Positions 9,202-19,350 are shown, numbered from the stretch's first letter. The stretch: 45,587 bases of DNA from Spirochaetota bacterium (GCA_016932015.1 JAFGDQ010000097.1:1-45587); one strand, 5' to 3'. Notes: generated by a model not told the origin, from the letters alone. Made by a program: numbers and translations.

Positions 9202-9562
9202 CGTTAATTTTAGAATTAACCGCAGAAAGAATTTTTGCCGGGTCGACAGGTTTTTCAATAATATAGGCCCATTCGCCTCTCATATCAAAATACGGCTGTA
9301 TTTCATCACCCAGTGATGTAAGAAATATTACCGGTAAATCAGGATAAAGTTTTTTCAATTTTTGATATGAAGTCAAACCTGAATTTATTTCTTCTACCAT
9401 GATATCAAGAATTACGAGGTCAGGTTTATTTTTACTTATTGTTTCTTCTGCTTCTTCTACAGTTTCAAAGGAAAGGCAGGTAAAATTTTCCCTTTCAAGT
9501 ATCAATTTGACTGATTCACGAATTTCAAAATCATCATCAACATGGACAATAACTTTTGACAT
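9197..9562 (-). CDS. Single-domain response regulator
   Basis: A 121-residue CheY-like receiver domain without an output domain. The acidic pocket is DDD at residues 9-11, the phospho-acceptor is Asp53 in VILDIM, the conserved Thr lies in FLTS, and the Lys in IEKPVDP. With no DNA-binding domain, it must act through protein contacts or as a phosphorelay intermediate. The start has a strong AAGGAG site. The downstream kinase gene is its likely partner. Confidence 0.92.
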   Translation of the reverse strand: MSKVIVHVDDDFEIRESVKLILERENFTCLSFETVEEAEETISKNKPDLVILDIMVEEINSGLTSYQKLKKLYPDLPVIFLTSLGDEIQPYFDMRGEWAYIIEKPVDPAKILSAVNSKINE

Positions 9563-9897
9563 ATCATTCTCCTTATTAGTTTCATTAGGGTCTTTCCTGC
9601 AGATATCAGCAAAGAAACACAGTACAATGCAGTATATTAACAGAATTAAACTTTAATTACTCGCAGCAATACAAATACCGCAAGGATAAATAATCTAAGT
9701 TGAAGGATTTGTCCGCAATATCCTTAAGTTTAAGAAGTCGTCCTTCCCGGCACATTATTGTTAATTATTAAACAACGGGCCGTTGATATGATGTTTTGTA
9801 TAAAAACAAACCTATTAGCAATAAGAAATAAAATCAATAAAAATTTGTTAATTAAAAAAAAACTTAATTTTCCGGATTGGAGCTTTATTATTTTTTA
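9563..9897. other. Intergenic gap of 335 bases
   Basis: No gene is seen between tatD and the response regulator. The right side of the response regulator carries its ribosome site (AAGGAG). A short perfect palindrome CAACGGGCCGTTG lies at 9773-9785, and partly repeated CCGCAAGGATA / CCGCAATATCC words occur at about 9678-9722. No convincing terminator for tatD and no consensus promoter were found. Confidence 0.5.
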
Positions 9898-10683
9898 TCA
9901 GTCATAATTAGAACATATATTCATAAAGTTGTTATAAATTTCAGTTTTTATTTTTTCAATATTATCATTTCTGAGTTCAGCAATAAAATTATATGTATTA
10001 ATTACATAATCCGGCCTGTTACTTTTTCCCCTGAATGGTACAGGAGTAAGAAATGGTGCGTCAGTTTCAAGAAGAAGTCTGTCTAATGGGATAAAAGAAG
10101 CTGCGTCATGCAGATTCGCAGCATTTTTGTAAGTCAGGTTACCGGCAAATGAAATAAAAAATCCGAGATCAAGGAATTTTTTGGCAGACTTGCTGTCTCC
10201 TGAAAAACAATGCATTATTCCTATGCCTGGTTTTTTATTTCTGAGAATTTCAAGTGTATCTTTTTCTGCATCTCTGGAATGAATTATCACAGGCAGATTA
10301 TTTTTCTCGGCAACATCAAGCTGATATTCAAACGAATTTTTCTGTATATTCTTTGGCTGTCTCATTCTGTAGTAATCCAGCCCGCATTCACCAATTCCGA
10401 AAAGAATGCCGCGGTCATTATTGCCGATAACCTTGTGAACATAATCAGAAAGTATTTTTAAATTATCATCCGTTGCTTTTGAAGAAGGATGAATACCAAG
10501 AGTAAAAAAAATATTTCTGTTCTCTTTAGCGAAAGAGTATGACCAGTCAAAACCTTCAACCTCAATTGAAACCTGTACAGCGTATTTTATTTCATTATTG
10601 CTTAAATCAGATATAAAATTTGTCTTAGTCAGGGAGTTCTCTTCAAAACAAATATCAAAGTGAGCATGTGTATCAATATACAT
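9898..10683 (-). CDS. tatD: TatD family metal-dependent hydrolase (DNase)
   Basis: A 261-residue TIM-barrel hydrolase. Metal and catalytic motifs are intact: THAHFD at the N-terminus, GECGLDYY near 97, HSRDAEKDTLEIL near 134, HCFSG near 158 and LLLETDAPFLTP near 206. Family members are 3'-5' exonucleases or phosphoesterases with roles in DNA repair and quality control. An AAAGGA ribosome site precedes the ATG. It lies 11 bases downstream of the gamma-carbonic-anhydrase-like gene, probably co-transcribed. Confidence 0.93.
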   Translation of the reverse strand: MYIDTHAHFDICFEENSLTKTNFISDLSNNEIKYAVQVSIEVEGFDWSYSFAKENRNIFFTLGIHPSSKATDDNLKILSDYVHKVIGNNDRGILFGIGECGLDYYRMRQPKNIQKNSFEYQLDVAEKNNLPVIIHSRDAEKDTLEILRNKKPGIGIMHCFSGDSKSAKKFLDLGFFISFAGNLTYKNAANLHDAASFIPLDRLLLETDAPFLTPVPFRGKSNRPDYVINTYNFIAELRNDNIEKIKTEIYNNFMNICSNYD

Positions 10684-10694
10684 TCAATTTTCCT

Positions 10695-11216
10695 TTAAAC
10701 AGTTTTCATTCCTGTTTCAAGATATTTTTTAGCCAGATCAATATATACCTGTTTCCCTTTATTCCAGTGATCTTTATCCCTGCTCTCAACTTTCCTGACA
10801 ATCTTTACCGGATTACCAACAGCTACTACTTCATCAGGTATCAACTGATTTGATTTTACAATTCCGCCTTCACCAATAATAGCCCACACTCCAACTTCTG
10901 AACGCAGACTTAGCACAGCACCCATACCTATAACAGCAAAATTATCGATTCTTCGTGAATGAATCACGGCACCGTGGCCAATAGTAACTTTTTCACCGAT
11001 AGAACAAAGCTCATCAGGAGGCGCATGCATAATTACACCCTCTTCAACTGCTGTACCGCTTTTTATTTCAATTCTACCGTAATCCCCTCTTAAAATTACA
11101 CCGTGGCCTATATAGCAGTTATCTGCAATTTCCACATTTCCAATTACATGTGCTAGTTGGCTAACATAAGTATTTTTGCCAATGACCGGCTTATTGTTAT
11201 CAAATTTATATAGCAT
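10695..11216 (-). CDS. Gamma-carbonic-anhydrase-like hexapeptide-repeat protein
   Basis: A 173-residue left-handed beta-helix protein made of hexapeptide repeats (about residues 12-125), with a C-terminal helix. His residues expected to bind metal are visible in VILRGDYG...VIMHAPPDE and TIGHGAVIHSRRID. It resembles the YrdA/PaaY/CaiE group of putative carbonic anhydrases or acyltransferase-like proteins. Activity of this group is often undemonstrated. It forms an operon with tatD. Confidence 0.85.
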   Translation of the reverse strand: MLYKFDNNKPVIGKNTYVSQLAHVIGNVEIADNCYIGHGVILRGDYGRIEIKSGTAVEEGVIMHAPPDELCSIGEKVTIGHGAVIHSRRIDNFAVIGMGAVLSLRSEVGVWAIIGEGGIVKSNQLIPDEVVAVGNPVKIVRKVESRDKDHWNKGKQVYIDLAKKYLETGMKTV

Positions 11217-11368
11217 ATTATTTTACATCCAGTATAACAGGATTAAAATCTGATGAAATATTTCTTGTAAAGTAATAATTATAATTAACAGGAACAGTAA
11301 TTATTAATCAAAAAGACTGCAAGAACGATAATGTCTTGCTTTTAAATGAAGAGGATTATTTCCCCGTA

Positions 11369-12427
11369 TCAGCTGATAAACATTGCATCTCCATATGAGA
11401 AGAATCTGTATTTTTCTTCAACTGCGGTTTTATACAATTTCATTATTTTTTCATAACCGGCAAATGCTGAAACCAGCATAAGCAGTGTAGAACGAGGTGT
11501 ATGAAAATTAGTTATCATTGCATCAATTGATTTTATATTATATGGTGGATAAATAAAAATATCGGTTTCACCAGTTCCTGCAACATTCCTGCCGTTTTTA
11601 AAAGTACTTTCAAGTACCCTTAATGATGTTGTACCAACAGCAATAATTCTTCTGCCTTCATCTCTTGCAGTATTGATTATATCCGCTGTTTTTTTAGGTA
11701 AATTAAAGTCCTCAATATGCATCTGATGTTTCTCAAGTTCATTATCTCTTACAGGTTTAAAAGTGCCCCATGAAACGTTAAGAGTTAATCTGACAATTAC
11801 AATCCCTGTTTGTTCAAGCTGATTCAGCAAATCATCTGTGAAATGAAGTCCTGCTGTCGGTGCTGCAGCAGCAATTCCTGTCTCTGAATATACTGTCTGA
11901 TATCTCTCTATATCTGTTTTACCGCTTTCTCTTTTAATATACGGAGGTAAAGGTACTTCACCGATTCTTAACAGTACTTCTTCTGATAATTCTGTATTTG
12001 ACTCAATTTCCAGGTTATCACCAACTCTGCTAATAACTTTAAAGGCAATATCAGAATCAGCGTTAGATTCAAGAACTTCTCCGGATTTCAAGCGTTTAGT
12101 CCTGTTACTTATAGCGAGCCATTTGTTTTCAGAAAGCTTTCTGTTAAGAAGAATTTCGACAAGCCCTCCGGATTGCCTTTTAAAGTACAGTCTTGCAGGT
12201 ATTACCCTTGCATTATTTAAAATAAGTATATCACCCGGTTTTAAATACTCACCTATTTTATAAAAAAAAGAGTGATCAATTTTTCCCGTATTTCTGTCAA
12301 AAACAAGCAGTCTTGATTGTTCCCTTAATCCAGCCGGATGTTGAGCAATCAGGTCTTCAGGCAGTTCGAAATTGAAATCATCTAAAGTATATTTTCTATT
12401 TCCCGGCATATTCCTCAGGTCCGGCAT
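11369..12427 (-). CDS. queA: S-adenosylmethionine:tRNA ribosyltransferase-isomerase
   Basis: Transfers and isomerises the ribosyl moiety of SAM onto preQ1-tRNA to make epoxyqueuosine. The 352 residues match the family: FELPEDLIAQHPAG near the N-terminus, DILILNNARVIPARL, PTAGLHFTDDLL near 200, VSWGTFKPVR, VGTTSLRVLES and TNFHTPRSTLLMLVSAFAG. The start overlaps the end of the SpoIID/LytB gene by 32 bases; an in-frame ATG at 12409 would reduce this to 14. No other queuosine genes are in the window. Confidence 0.96.
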   Translation of the reverse strand: MPDLRNMPGNRKYTLDDFNFELPEDLIAQHPAGLREQSRLLVFDRNTGKIDHSFFYKIGEYLKPGDILILNNARVIPARLYFKRQSGGLVEILLNRKLSENKWLAISNRTKRLKSGEVLESNADSDIAFKVISRVGDNLEIESNTELSEEVLLRIGEVPLPPYIKRESGKTDIERYQTVYSETGIAAAAPTAGLHFTDDLLNQLEQTGIVIVRLTLNVSWGTFKPVRDNELEKHQMHIEDFNLPKKTADIINTARDEGRRIIAVGTTSLRVLESTFKNGRNVAGTGETDIFIYPPYNIKSIDAMITNFHTPRSTLLMLVSAFAGYEKIMKLYKTAVEEKYRFFSYGDAMFIS

Positions 12428-13595
12428 TAATAATCTGAATTCCCTTATAGTAATATTTCAAAATTTCAATATAATCCGCTCCTTTTTCAGCCATGCCTTT
12501 GGCTCCCCACTGACACATACCTACTCCATGACCCCATCCGTGTCCTTTAAGTTTAAGTCCATTATTTGTTTTTTTTGCAAGAAAAAACATGCTTTTAATT
12601 TTTTTTACCGGAAATAAAAGCCGAAATTCATTTCCTGTCAGATTTAATACACCGTTTGTATGGCTTATAACTGCAGCTGAAACTCTATTGTCTTTTCTTT
12701 GAAACCTGATTCCCGTTATTCTTCCAATTCCTCTGTATTCCTTATTCAGGCATTCTCTTATTTCATAAAGGCTCAGATTCTCTTCCCAGCTGTAATATGG
12801 AGATTCCCTGCAATAATTACATTTTACCGGTCTTAGATAACATTTATTATCACCAGTCCATACATCTTTATCATCCGCAGTAATTCCGCCGCATGCTGAA
12901 TGGAAAAACGCTACAATTGGTTTATTATTTTCACAGGCAATTTTATCTACTGTAGCATTAACCGCATTTGTAGTAGATTCTTTTTCAACAGAAATACCTT
13001 TGTAAACCTGAAAATTGTTTGTATTATCAAGATCATATATAGCTCCGTTTCTTTTTAGCAAATGATGATAAGTATATGTTCTTGCAGCAACAGCCTGAGC
13101 TTTTAAAGCCTCATCAGGCCATGTACTTATTATTTCACCAGCAACAACGCTGTATAAATATTCATTAATTTTAATAACATTTATGATGTTTATTTTGCCT
13201 AGAATATTATGAACCTCAATCATTCCTCGGTAAGGAACCTTATCTACACTTAACGGGCTGCCCCATGACTCTATTTGTACAGGAGAGCTGACTTTATCAG
13301 GCTGAAAGTAAATACTCTTGCCTTTCCCGTTATAAAGAATCTCCTGACTCTTTTGATCAGTTATTTTCATTCTGCTTTCTGAGGAAATTAATACGCGGGA
13401 ATCGGTTACTTCCAAAAGTACTCTAATGTATATTTTGCTGCCTGCAGAATGTATGTTCTGTTTAATCAGAAACTTTTCAGATGGAGTGCATGATGAAAAA
13501 CCCGCGAGAATAAGTGCAGCGCAAAAAAATGCAGCTTTTGATATTGAGAAGCTCATTAATAACCGTAGGCATTTTAGTATTTTCAGGTAAAACAT
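12396..13595 (-). CDS. SpoIID/LytB domain lipoprotein
   Basis: A 399-residue exported protein. A hydrophobic N-terminus ends in GFSSC (Cys36, or Cys23 from an alternative ATG at 13556), suggesting a lipoprotein. The SpoIID domain (about 80-395) shows VAGEIISTWPDEALKAQAVAARTYTYHH and the terminal GHGWGHGVGMCQWGAKGMAEKG. SpoIID of sporulating bacteria is a lytic transglycosylase acting on peptidoglycan lacking stem peptides, and the LytB relatives modulate amidases. Sporulation need not be inferred, since SpoIID-like proteins are common in non-sporulating diderms. It sits between xerD and queA in one run. Confidence 0.88.
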   Translation of the reverse strand: MFYLKILKCLRLLMSFSISKAAFFCAALILAGFSSCTPSEKFLIKQNIHSAGSKIYIRVLLEVTDSRVLISSESRMKITDQKSQEILYNGKGKSIYFQPDKVSSPVQIESWGSPLSVDKVPYRGMIEVHNILGKINIINVIKINEYLYSVVAGEIISTWPDEALKAQAVAARTYTYHHLLKRNGAIYDLDNTNNFQVYKGISVEKESTTNAVNATVDKIACENNKPIVAFFHSACGGITADDKDVWTGDNKCYLRPVKCNYCRESPYYSWEENLSLYEIRECLNKEYRGIGRITGIRFQRKDNRVSAAVISHTNGVLNLTGNEFRLLFPVKKIKSMFFLAKKTNNGLKLKGHGWGHGVGMCQWGAKGMAEKGADYIEILKYYYKGIQIINAGPEEYAGK

Positions 13596-13612
13596 TAAAT
13601 CATGAAATGAAT

Positions 13613-14512
13613 TTACGATCCATTCGGATGATATTTCTTATGTATATCTTTTAATGTCCTTCTTGCCATATGGGTATAAATCTGAGTTGTTGATATATCC
13701 ATATGGCCAAGCAGTTCCTGCACTGAACGCAAATCCGCTCCGTTCTCAATCAGGTGAGTTGCAAAGGAATGCCTTAATGTATGTGGTGTAATATTTTTTT
13801 TAATTTCCGCTCTTTCAACATATCCTTTTAAAAGACGCCAGACAGATTTTCTGTTTAAAGACGGGCCTTTCTTGCTGATAAAAGCATATTCACTTGTTCT
13901 GTTATTTCCAAGAATTACAGGACGGGATTCCTTGATATACTTATGCAGAAGTCTGACAGCTTCTTTCCCCATAGGTACAAGTCTTTCTTTATTTCCCTTA
14001 CCAATGACCTTAATATACCTGTTTTCAAAATCAATATTATGTATGAATAATTCTACCGCTTCGGAAATTCTAAGACCGCATGAATATAACAGTTCAAAAA
14101 GAGCTTTATCCCGTAACTCAAATAAATCATCTTCTGAGATAGTACTGTTTAATTTATTTATCTCTTTTATAGTAAGAAAATCGGGCAAAGTCTTTTTAAT
14201 CTGAGGAGTTTCAATTTTACTTGTGGGATTCTCAATATCCCCCATAGTATCGGATATAAAATTGTAGAACTGCCGTATTGCAGCAAGTGACCTTGCAAGC
14301 GTTCTGGATGAATTATGTTTTTTATTCTTTTCAAATTTCAGGAACTGCTTAATATCATCTTTTGTAGCAGACATTATGTCCTTATCCAGAGATGAAAGGA
14401 AATCACCGAATTTTTTTAAATCATAAGTATATGCGTAAATGGAATTATCAGATAATCCCTTTTCAATTTGTAAAAACTTTTTAAATCTTTTTATTGCCAG
14501 AGTCTCTTTCAA
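13613..14512 (-). CDS. xerD: Tyrosine recombinase XerC/XerD-like
   Basis: Site-specific recombinase, probably resolving chromosome dimers at dif. The catalytic set is complete: Arg in YSCGLRISEAVEL, Lys in GKGNKERLVPMG, His and Arg in TPHTLRHSFATHL, His in LLGHMDISTTQIYTH with the Tyr nucleophile. I place the start at TTG 14512, seven bases after AAGGAG, giving 299 residues, the normal XerD length; the frame stays open to a TTG at 14548 without a ribosome site. Its position in a housekeeping operon favours a chromosomal Xer function over an integrase. Confidence 0.92.
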   Translation of the reverse strand: MKETLAIKRFKKFLQIEKGLSDNSIYAYTYDLKKFGDFLSSLDKDIMSATKDDIKQFLKFEKNKKHNSSRTLARSLAAIRQFYNFISDTMGDIENPTSKIETPQIKKTLPDFLTIKEINKLNSTISEDDLFELRDKALFELLYSCGLRISEAVELFIHNIDFENRYIKVIGKGNKERLVPMGKEAVRLLHKYIKESRPVILGNNRTSEYAFISKKGPSLNRKSVWRLLKGYVERAEIKKNITPHTLRHSFATHLIENGADLRSVQELLGHMDISTTQIYTHMARRTLKDIHKKYHPNGS

Positions 14513-14786
14513 TTTCAGTCTCCTTATGATTCCCGTAATTGAATACAAACTATAAAATATCTATTTGAGTAATTTCAGATTACCGGTATTTTTATTATAT
14601 AAAAGTATTATAGATTTTCAATATTTAGAGATTTTATTTTTCTTATTTCCTTATATATATCGGTTTAAAAGGAATTATGACTTAATAGAGTATAATATTT
14701 TTTTTATTTTTGGAACAAATATTGAGAGAGAATTTAAACAATAATTGAAACTATTCAGCTATTATTTCTAAAGAAGGAATAATTAC

Positions 14787-14808
14787 GAATAATTTTATAA
14801 AATTATTC
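14787..14808. repeat. Perfect AT-rich palindrome over the permease stop codon
   Basis: GAATAATTTT (14787-14796) and AAAATTATTC (14799-14808) pair perfectly around AT and include the stop codon of the ABC permease. No U-run follows on the minus strand. It is probably a 3'-end structure of the efflux operon. Confidence 0.5.
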
Positions 14809-15984
14809 AAACCTCAGAGCATCGATAGGTTTCAACTGTGAAGCTTTCTTTGCAGGATAATATCCGAAAAAAATTCCAACTGAACTAGCGAAAAGAAATG
14901 AAATAAGTACCCATAAAGGAGAAAAAAGAAACGGCCAGTTAACAAAAAACACAATTAAAAAATAAATTAAAAGACCAAGAGTGATTCCTATAATTCCTCC
15001 TGCCGAGCTTAATGTAATAGATTCAATCAGAAACTGAGTTAAAATATCCTTTCTTTTTGCTCCTATTGCCATTCTGATTCCGATCTCCCTGGTACGCTCG
15101 CTTACGGAAACAAGCATTATATTCATTATTCCAATGCCGCCAACAATAAGCGATATGGAGGCGATGAATGCCAGAAGAATTCTGAGTACATTCGCAATAT
15201 AATCAGCCTGTTTTAATTTATCCTTGCTAGTTTCCATTCTAAAATCATCAGGCTTTCCGGGTGGGATAGAATGCTTTATCCGGAGATAATCTCTGATTGA
15301 TGTTGTTGTACTGTCCACCTCCTCAGTTGAAAACGTAGATGTAATTATCTCATCAAATTTTTTTTCGCCTATAATTCTAACCTGGGCAGTAGTATAGGGG
15401 ATAACCAGAAGATTATCAAAATCCCTTCCTGAGAATGCCTGGCCTAATTCTGTTAATGAGCCAATAACCTTAAACGGAATACTATCTATCTGTATAATTT
15501 CACCAACAGGATTCACATAGCCAAAAATCTCAGTTCTGACTGTTTCTCCAATAACAACAACTCTATTACCTGAAGCAATATCGAGGTCGGAAAAATATCT
15601 TCCATATATTACATCCCAGTCTTTAAGCTTAAAAAAGTCATTATTTACCCCATATATTCTGCTGACTATTTCTCTTTTTTTATACTTTACTAATAGTTTC
15701 GATTTATAAATTTGGGGAGTAATATACTGTATCTGAGTAAACATCCGTTTAATATCTTCCAGGTTTCTCATTGTAAGAGGTTTTTGAGAATCATATATAG
15801 TAATTGCATTTGCACCTGCAGTATATATTCTCTTTTTAACGGCAATTCTTGCGCTGTTGCCAATACCGACCATAATAATGACAGATGAAATCCCTATAAT
15901 AATTCCAATACTGGTAAGAGCAGACCGCATCTTGTTACGGCTTAAAGCTCTAAGAGCTGTTATAAATGCATTTCTTAAATTCAT
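14803..15984 (-). CDS. MacB/LolC-like ABC transporter permease
   Basis: A 393-residue membrane protein with the MacB plan: one N-terminal membrane segment (SIGIIIGISSVIIMVGIGN), a periplasmic MacB_PCD domain (about 45-240), then three C-terminal membrane segments of the FtsX domain (IMLVSVSERTREIGIRMAIGAKRKDIL lies between them). It lacks a fused ATPase; the ATPase is the adjacent gene, 8 bases upstream. It ends in the usual KKASQLKPIDALRFE. With the adaptor and TolC-type protein it should form a tripartite pump exporting a macrolide-like molecule, peptide or lipid; the substrate is unknown. Confidence 0.92.
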   Translation of the reverse strand: MNLRNAFITALRALSRNKMRSALTSIGIIIGISSVIIMVGIGNSARIAVKKRIYTAGANAITIYDSQKPLTMRNLEDIKRMFTQIQYITPQIYKSKLLVKYKKREIVSRIYGVNNDFFKLKDWDVIYGRYFSDLDIASGNRVVVIGETVRTEIFGYVNPVGEIIQIDSIPFKVIGSLTELGQAFSGRDFDNLLVIPYTTAQVRIIGEKKFDEIITSTFSTEEVDSTTTSIRDYLRIKHSIPPGKPDDFRMETSKDKLKQADYIANVLRILLAFIASISLIVGGIGIMNIMLVSVSERTREIGIRMAIGAKRKDILTQFLIESITLSSAGGIIGITLGLLIYFLIVFFVNWPFLFSPLWVLISFLFASSVGIFFGYYPAKKASQLKPIDALRFE

Positions 15985-15992
15985 CTGGACTA

Positions 15993-16709
15993 TTAACTTT
16001 TCTTTTTCTTTTTCCGGACAGGGGAATCTTCAACAATCTCACCATCTCTGAATATGATCTTTCTGTCTGTAAACTCTGCAACATCAGGTTCATGAGTTAC
16101 AAGAATTATAGTTATTCCCAGCTCTTTGTTAAGCCTTGAGAACATATTCATAACATCTTCAGTATTAACAGTATCAAGATTACCTGTGGGCTCATCGGCA
16201 AGTATAATTGAAGGATCATTGACTAATGCTCTTGCAATAGCCACTCTCTGCTGCTGGCCGCCGGAAAGTTTATTCGGATGATGATGTTCTCTCCCGGAAA
16301 GTCCGACGAGGCCAAGAAGCTCGGCTGCCTTTTCCCTCATTTCATGAGAAGAGACATGCCCCCTGTAAAATAAAGGCAGTTCTACATTCTCAAGAGCGGA
16401 AGTTCTGGATAAAAGATTAAATCCCTGAAATACAAATCCGATCTTTTTATTTCTGATCTCCGCCATTTCATCATGCCCCATGCTGCTTGCTTCAGTATTA
16501 TCAAGGATATATGTACCTGATGTAGGAAGGTCCAGAAATCCAAGAATATTCATCAGAGTAGATTTACCTGATCCGGAAGACCCCATAATTGCTATGAATT
16601 CACCCTCTTTAATATTAAGCGATACATTATTCAAAGCAGTTACGTTGACTTCTTCACCGTCACCGTAAATCTTATAAAGATTTTTTATTTCTATAATATT
16701 TCGTTTCAT
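15993..16709 (-). CDS. ABC transporter ATPase (MacB/LolD type)
   Basis: A 238-residue nucleotide-binding subunit. Walker A is GSSGSGKST near residue 43, the Q-loop FVFQGFNLL, signature [15 protein letters not shown], Walker [13 protein letters not shown] and switch His in [10 protein letters not shown]. These are typical of MacB/LolD ATPases. The tail is strongly basic (KKKKKS). It lies between the adaptor and the permease in the efflux operon. Confidence 0.96.
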   Translation of the reverse strand: MKRNIIEIKNLYKIYGDGEEVNVTALNNVSLNIKEGEFIAIMGSSGSGKSTLMNILGFLDLPTSGTYILDNTEASSMGHDEMAEIRNKKIGFVFQGFNLLSRTSALENVELPLFYRGHVSSHEMREKAAELLGLVGLSGREHHHPNKLSGGQQQRVAIARALVNDPSIILADEPTGNLDTVNTEDVMNMFSRLNKELGITIILVTHEPDVAEFTDRKIIFRDGEIVEDSPVRKKKKKS

Positions 16710-16831
16710 TTAAGACAGGCTTAGTTTCCCAAAAAACGGTTTTTAAATCAGGGTAAGATAAAACATAACTCAGAAGAAATTACATCCTGCAATCTTAAGC
16801 TATATATTTGAAGAAATCATACACAAGAAAT

Positions 16832-17950
16832 TTATCTTCTTATTGATTCCTTTACTTCTACACCTTTATTTATACCAACTAAGATTTCATCTCCTTCTTT
16901 TATTTTATCTGAAATTATTTCTGTAAAATAATCACCGGTTAGGCCAGTTTTAACCTCTACTCTTTCAACCGGCAGTTCTTTAATAGCAATAATTCTTTTT
17001 TTCCAGACAAACTTCTTTCCGTTGTCGTCTTCAGGAATCTCCACCGGGGAAACAATGAATGCTTCTGTCGGAATACGCAGGACATTCTTCTTATACGCGA
17101 CATCAACAGTTGCAGTTGCAGTCATTCCGGGTTTAAGCTGCAGTTCACTGTTGTCACATGTCACGAGTGCCTGATATGAAACTAACTGGCCCTTTCTGAT
17201 CGGTTCAAATCTTACCTGTGTTATTCTGCCTTCAAATACCTTTTCCGGAAAAGCACTGACAGAGAAATGAACATTTTGATTATTTTTAATATATCCAATA
17301 TCCGATTCATCAACCTGAATAATAAGCTGCATTTTCTTCAGATCTTCAGCAATAACAAACAATACTTTATTTTGTGTTATAGGGATATTGGGTTCTACAT
17401 CCTTTGAAATAACCATACCGCTGCTTGGTGATGTAATTCGGGTATAAGATTTTGAATTTTTCGCTATCTCATATTCATTCTGAATTGCATTCCATTCGTT
17501 TGCAACTTGTTTATACTGCAGTTCAGCATTTTCAAGTCCCTTTTTGGAGATTAAATTCTCTTTTAATAAATCTAATTTTGCATCACGATCACTTTTGGCC
17601 TTGAGCAATTCAAGACTTATTTGTTTTCTCTTAACGTCAATTCTTTGTATTTCCTGTTCAATTCCAGTGGCATCAAGTTTTGCAAGAAGCTGATTTTTTT
17701 CAACTTTTGAATTATAATCTACATAGACATCTGTAACAATACCGCTGATCTTACTGAGCACTGCATGCGATTTTAAAACCTCGAGTGTTCCTGAAACTGA
17801 AATTGTTTTCTGTACTTCACCTTTGCTGGCTTTATCGTATCTGTAAACAAGACCAATATTCTTATTGCACCCTCTTAAAAAAAAATAGGTAATAACTGCA
17901 ATAATTATAATTATAACAGGCAGTAATTTCTTATTATTTATTCTAAACAT
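16832..17950 (-). CDS. Periplasmic adaptor (HlyD/MFP) subunit
   Basis: A 372-residue membrane-fusion protein: an N-terminal anchor (about 9-26), a split biotinyl-lipoyl-like domain (VSGTLEVLKSHAVLSKISGIVTDVYVDYNSKVEKNQLLAKLD and ITSPSSGMVISKDVEPN), an alpha-helical hairpin between them (about 90-150) and beta-barrel and membrane-proximal domains after it (LKPGMTATATVDV). It links the inner-membrane ABC pump to the TolC-like channel. Its start overlaps the end of the channel gene by 13 bases, indicating translational coupling. Confidence 0.94.
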   Translation of the reverse strand: MFRINNKKLLPVIIIIIAVITYFFLRGCNKNIGLVYRYDKASKGEVQKTISVSGTLEVLKSHAVLSKISGIVTDVYVDYNSKVEKNQLLAKLDATGIEQEIQRIDVKRKQISLELLKAKSDRDAKLDLLKENLISKKGLENAELQYKQVANEWNAIQNEYEIAKNSKSYTRITSPSSGMVISKDVEPNIPITQNKVLFVIAEDLKKMQLIIQVDESDIGYIKNNQNVHFSVSAFPEKVFEGRITQVRFEPIRKGQLVSYQALVTCDNSELQLKPGMTATATVDVAYKKNVLRIPTEAFIVSPVEIPEDDNGKKFVWKKRIIAIKELPVERVEVKTGLTGDYFTEIISDKIKEGDEILVGINKGVEVKESIRR

Positions 17951-19323
17951 ATATATTCTTCACCAAGTCCTACGACATTTGCCAGTTTAGCAAGTAATAT
18001 CAGATATTCATAACCGGCGTTAATAAAGCCTAATTCAGATTTAAGCAAAGTCAATTCAGCATCCTGCATCTCAAGCTGTGTACTAATACCATTTTCGTAA
18101 CTTTTCCGTGCCAGAGTTAAGTGTTTTTGTGAATTTTTAATTACAAGCTCTGAAAGCTCAAATTGTTTTTCAAATTCATTAATTGACTGAAAATATTTTT
18201 TAATCATAGATTTCATCTTAATTAATAACTGCTGTTCAAAATATTTTGACTTATTATACTCGGCAAGTTTCGCATCAGCCTTTGCTTTAATCCCTCCGCC
18301 TGCCCATAAATTAAATTTAGCAGTAATTCCAAGGCCGATAGTTTTACCCCATTTATCGGAACTTACCTTTTCCTGAAATTCATCCCGGTCATTAAAAGGA
18401 TTCTCCCAGTTACGAAAGATCGTTGTATTTTCAACTCCTATTGCACCAAGCAGATCAACAACCGGATAATGTGCTGCATTAGCAACATCAATATTTAATC
18501 TGTTTATTTCCTTTGCTAATATAGCTATCTTTAAGTCTGCATTATAAATTTCAGCAAGTTTATATATTTTTCCCAGAGGAAACCTTAATTTGGGAAGTTT
18601 CTCTATTTTAATGGGCGAAAACTCAATATTGTCATCCATTATTCCCATTGATGACAATAGTTCTGTCTTAATTATACTTTCATAATTTCTGGCTTTTTCA
18701 AATTCAAGCCTTGCATCTGCTAAATCCACTTCCGCTTTAGTTACATCCAGTATCGGTCTCTGGCCGCTTTTAAATAATAAGTTGGCTTTTTCCAGTTTAG
18801 TCTGAAATTTCTGTACAAGCTGTTCTCTCTTTGACCTGTTTTCGCTCGCAAATAAATATTCATAATAATTCTTTTTTACATTTAAAACAGTATCGTATCT
18901 CGCTTTCAAACCCTTCATCTTTGCCAGGTCAATCGACAATTTCGCAGAATCTATAATGCTTGATGCCTGAGGATCAACCAGATTATATACAAGTGTAGGC
19001 CCTGCATAAAGACCGATCATTGTATCTTTTCCGGGAATATCAATTACTCCATTGGAGGGTTCTATTCTGTTTCCATTTTCATCAACAATTTTATTTTCAA
19101 CGGTTTTTATTTCGAAATTGATAATCGGGCTGTTTCTTGCTTTTGCAACTTTATAATTTGAACGCGCGTAATTGCTGTCTTCATCTGCAGCCTTAATCTC
19201 CGGATGATTCTGAATCGCAATATTTATGCATTCATTCAGTGAAACTTTTCTTAATTCCGAATAAAGACTATTATTCAACTGGAAGAAAAGAAACAGAAAC
19301 AGTATTAAAGTATTTTTTTTCAT
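17938..19323 (-). CDS. TolC family outer-membrane efflux protein
   Basis: A 461-residue outer-membrane channel with a signal peptide (MKKNTLILFLFLFFQLNNSLYS). Two internally repeated halves begin LNECINIAIQNHPEIKAADED and IYKLAEIYNADLKIAILAKEINRL, with long amphipathic helices typical of OEP domains. I chose the ATG at 19323 because GGAAA lies 6 bases before it; a further ATG at 19350 has no ribosome site. First gene of the efflux operon, so all four components are made together. Confidence 0.92.
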   Translation of the reverse strand: MKKNTLILFLFLFFQLNNSLYSELRKVSLNECINIAIQNHPEIKAADEDSNYARSNYKVAKARNSPIINFEIKTVENKIVDENGNRIEPSNGVIDIPGKDTMIGLYAGPTLVYNLVDPQASSIIDSAKLSIDLAKMKGLKARYDTVLNVKKNYYEYLFASENRSKREQLVQKFQTKLEKANLLFKSGQRPILDVTKAEVDLADARLEFEKARNYESIIKTELLSSMGIMDDNIEFSPIKIEKLPKLRFPLGKIYKLAEIYNADLKIAILAKEINRLNIDVANAAHYPVVDLLGAIGVENTTIFRNWENPFNDRDEFQEKVSSDKWGKTIGLGITAKFNLWAGGGIKAKADAKLAEYNKSKYFEQQLLIKMKSMIKKYFQSINEFEKQFELSELVIKNSQKHLTLARKSYENGISTQLEMQDAELTLLKSELGFINAGYEYLILLAKLANVVGLGEEYICLE

Positions 19324-19350
19324 TAAATTTCCGAAATAAGAAAAGTACAT

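Noticed and set aside
12396..13595. Evidence for sporulation from the SpoIID-like gene
   Set aside because: SpoIID/LytB domains are widespread in non-sporulating diderms and no other sporulation gene is present.
13613..14512. Mobile element integrase
   Set aside because: The protein has XerC/D length and motifs, sits in a housekeeping gene run, and no attachment site or phage gene is near.
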